From: Owenia fusiformis
Lineage: Eukaryota > Annelida > Polychaeta > Sabellida > Oweniidae
NCBI GenBank assembly: GCA_903813345.2
Contig: CAIIXF020000009.1
Coordinates: 12,084,030 to 12,148,029 of the forward strand
Reading direction: 5' to 3'
DNA: 64,000 nucleotides
The notes below the pieces were generated by a model. That model ran no database searches, had not been told where the DNA came from, and saw only the letters and a program-made list of their open reading frames with translations. Both the position numbers and the translations under genes were made by a program. Shown here piece by piece: positions 61,246-64,000 of this stretch (positions are counted from its first letter, which is position 1; each line of letters starts with the position of its first letter).

Positions 61246-64000
61246 CTGAAAATATTGAAATTCTCTTTGTATTGTTTATAGGGATTTGTCAAGTTATTAC
61301 ATGCGATCTACAAATATTTAATACACGGTTGTTTATTATATAAACTTGATGAGGGTGTTATTGAGTAAAAATATATTTTAAATATTGTTCATATGATTTA
61401 TTGGTCTTTTTATTGTTGTCTTTCTGAAGTTATACCTTTTTAGTACAAAGTTTACCAATGTTTTCAACAGTCATAATATACAGCAACATGGTGCGCTATT
61501 TGCATCAATTCTACTTGATCTTATAAATATTTTATATGAAAGTATCATATCATGTTGAAGTAGTTTTTATTAACCAGAAATATAATCAATTTTTTATCAG
61601 GTGTATTTACCCGCAATATAAGATCCATTGTAAGATAAAGGATTTAATATTGAGATGCCTTATGTTGAATTCAATACACAATAACACATATGAGATCAAT
61701 AAGAAATACAATCATTAGCATAAGAATATCATTTATAAAGCAAAATACAGTTATTAGACACGCAATATACACTTAACCTCAATGTCGCTATGGCCGTTGC
61801 GTTTCTATGCACTTCAAATTGTTGTAATGTTAGAACCTATATTAAATACTGAACTGTATATTTTACCTACCTAAATGAATGCACATTTCAAGCATAAAGA
61901 TGGGTTCAGTAGGTGACTAAATTGACAAGGTTTTCTTCCGAATTAACCCGAGGAGCTATTTTTGTAAATTATCTAATGTTATATTACAATATTTATTTGG
62001 TATAAAATATATCCTTGTATAAAATAAGCATATATTGACTAAGGATAAACATCCTGCTTTTGACATATTTTGTACACAGTTCTTTTCTCACATAATGAAA
62101 TCTTATATTTCATAAAGTATTATATGCTGTAAACATGTATAGGAATATCATTCATTTAATTAGCCACCTACTTCAGCCATTTTAAATTCATACCTTGGGT
62201 TTAAACATTATTCAGCAACTGGAGACTTTTTAAATACAACAGTATAATATGACTGGTCTCAGACCAATGAATTGTCTCAAACCAAATTACAATAGTACAA
62301 AAATGTCTCAAAATCAGAAAAAACAGTGCAATGTTTCAAACCAGCTTGCCACACAAATGGATATATTTCCTTGATTCTTTTATCGTAATATATGACATAT
62401 CCAAGATGTAAATGGATATTCAATTCTTGCTTTGAGTGGGCATGCTTATAGGAAAGTGGTCATTCCAATATGCAACCTTGGTTATATTCCTTTTTAGCAA
62501 GCTCCCACAAAGAAAAACACTTGAAAAGCTCAACCTTGGGATCAATCCTTCGAAACATGATAATCCAAATAGTTTTATTCATCAATATAACCACTCATTA
62601 TTGCCCCTATACAGACCTACTATGACCATTAAGAGCATTTCCTGGTGGATGTTCTTAAACTGTAAATTATTGTCCAATATTAATATCATTATCTCATTTT
62701 AATCAACTCAATCGCATTCTTAATTAAGCTACTGATTGTCCATAATCAAATTAACGATAATCACAACTAAAGAATCTGAAGTATCCACAAGGGAGTCCTT
62801 TGAGGACGATTTGAGTGACAAATCATGATAGACTTGAACTGCAGAAGATGATAATGAAGATGGTATTAACATCAAAGTCAATATTACAAAATTGAAAGCC
62901 AACAATAATTTGGCATGGGGTTGATGGGGTGATGTCATTGATGATGCTATGAGTGTAAGTGCTAGTGTCAAAATGGAAAATTTCCCAGAAGAATTAAAAT
63001 ACACTTAGATAAAGGAAATATATAGAACTACATATGGCAGCCTAACCATCACATCTTAAATAATGATCTGGTGTAAATAATATGCAATTCCTAATTCATG
63101 CACATCTACCTACCTAATTTCATTCATGAATAAATTTAGAAATATATTCCTTCTGTCCATACTGTGTATTTGCTTCAGTCATGAATATCAAGATTTCTAT
63201 AAGAAATGGGAGTTTGATATGAATCTGATGACTTATAGGGATTTAGGCAGTTTTGAGCTGTTTTGATTTGTGATTTCTAGTGCATCCATAAAGTGAATGT
63301 AAAAGTGAAATTAATCAAATTGCTACTGTCAATGAGAATTGAACATTGTTGATCTTCTAAATGACAAAGACAACAAGCCAGTTGATCTTCTAAATGACAA
63401 AGACAACAAGCCAGGTTACAAGTAAATGGCATACAAATAAAACTAATCCTGTTCTACATAAAACAAAATAGCTTTTGAGCTTGAGTAAATATAAAGAAGG
63501 AAGCATCTCAAGAGGAAGGATTAACAATTCTTAAGTTATCAATAGAGCAGAGAGATATGATGATCTTAATGATGAATCAATTGATACAGATGAAGCAATC
63601 CAGCAGAGTTCTATTGGTCAGTTTAGTAAATGTAATCTTGTCCTGTTAATCAGATTAATTGTGATTAATTCTTAATTGTAATTCGAAAGGAAAAATAAGG
63701 CATTGAATTTATTCTTCCATTTGTTCAATTCATGACAAAGAATTGATGAACATTCAGTAAACTGAGATAGCTGTAAATAAAAATGAGGTCATGGAAGCAA
63801 AGGTTGACTTCAACTACCTGATTAATAAAGGGGGAGTTTCCAAAATTGTTTTTTTGCTCGAGCGATGAAATCAAGGTGAAATCCACCCCAAGGCTCGAGA
63901 GTCAAGTTATTGCCACCTTAGAAATGAGAAGTCAAGTGTCGCAGTACGAGATTGTATGAAAACAGGTGTGAATTCCTAACTTGAAACTCTCATTCAACAA
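61246..64000. other. Upstream Pax intron, no paired-domain exon seen
   Basis: No minus-strand paired-box sequence (GGVNQLGG, RPCDISRQL or VSHGCVSKIL type) was found up to the window edge. The stretch is AT-rich intron. It contains an exact 33-bp duplication (63348-63380 and 63381-63413, starting GTTGATCTTCTAAATGACAA). Confidence 0.6.
63348..63413 (+). repeat. Exact 33-bp tandem duplication
   Basis: Two identical adjacent copies beginning GTTGATCTTCTAAATGACAA and ending ACAACAAGCCA. Recent duplication in the Pax intron. Confidence 0.9.

Noticed and set aside
60972-61292. Independent 106-residue protein
   Set aside because: Only 61037-61245 is coding. The flanks are intron, and the content is the Pax octapeptide region.
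62729-63004. 91-residue minus-strand ORF near the right edge
   Set aside because: Hydrophobic low-complexity translation with no homology recognised and no splice or phase link to the Pax exons.

Overview
The window is AT-rich, intron-rich DNA from a metazoan that is not a vertebrate. Two convergent multi-exon genes fill most of it, with GT-AG introns, large non-coding stretches, MITE-like elements, mariner debris and minisatellites. Protein similarity suggests a marine invertebrate bilaterian (lophotrochozoan or ambulacrarian). The sequence alone does not settle the clade.

Left part (1-13,345): mostly non-coding, probably the upstream intron or flank of the kinase gene. It holds a frameshifted lysine/arginine-rich ORF on the minus strand (about 785-1368), several MITE-like inverted repeats, a 420-bp two-copy tandem repeat, and a decayed but intron-containing ATP synthase alpha-subunit pseudogene (6088-8492, plus strand).

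Kinase gene (13,346-22,900, plus strand): eleven exons reconstruct 516 residues of maternal embryonic leucine zipper kinase (MELK), from the activation loop through the UBA-like region to the C-terminal KA1 domain and stop. All exon phases agree. The exons for the N-terminal part of the kinase domain are not visible and are probably upstream of the window.

Intergenic region (about 22,900-40,650): no convincing gene. It holds a short mariner-like MITE, a long palindrome beside a CpG-rich patch with a Crypton-like scrap, short tandem repeats and copies of a dispersed fold-back repeat.

Pax gene (61,245 down to 40,650, minus strand): eight exons rebuild the C-terminal 375 residues of a Pax2/5/8 transcription factor: the end of the paired domain, the octapeptide, a basic KRKR motif, a long linker and the conserved YYY-containing C-terminus. 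The rest of the paired domain should lie beyond the right edge.

Main points of interest. (1) MELK and Pax2/5/8 sit tail to tail, as MELK and PAX5 do in human, so this looks like very old microsynteny. (2) Tandem repeats sit on splice junctions again and again in both genes: the repeat unit is a copy of the exon end plus its donor or acceptor, giving for example 10 donors at one Pax exon and 9 acceptor-like units at one MELK exon. (3) A fold-back repeat family with about 18 copies is found in the Pax introns and flank but was not seen in MELK.
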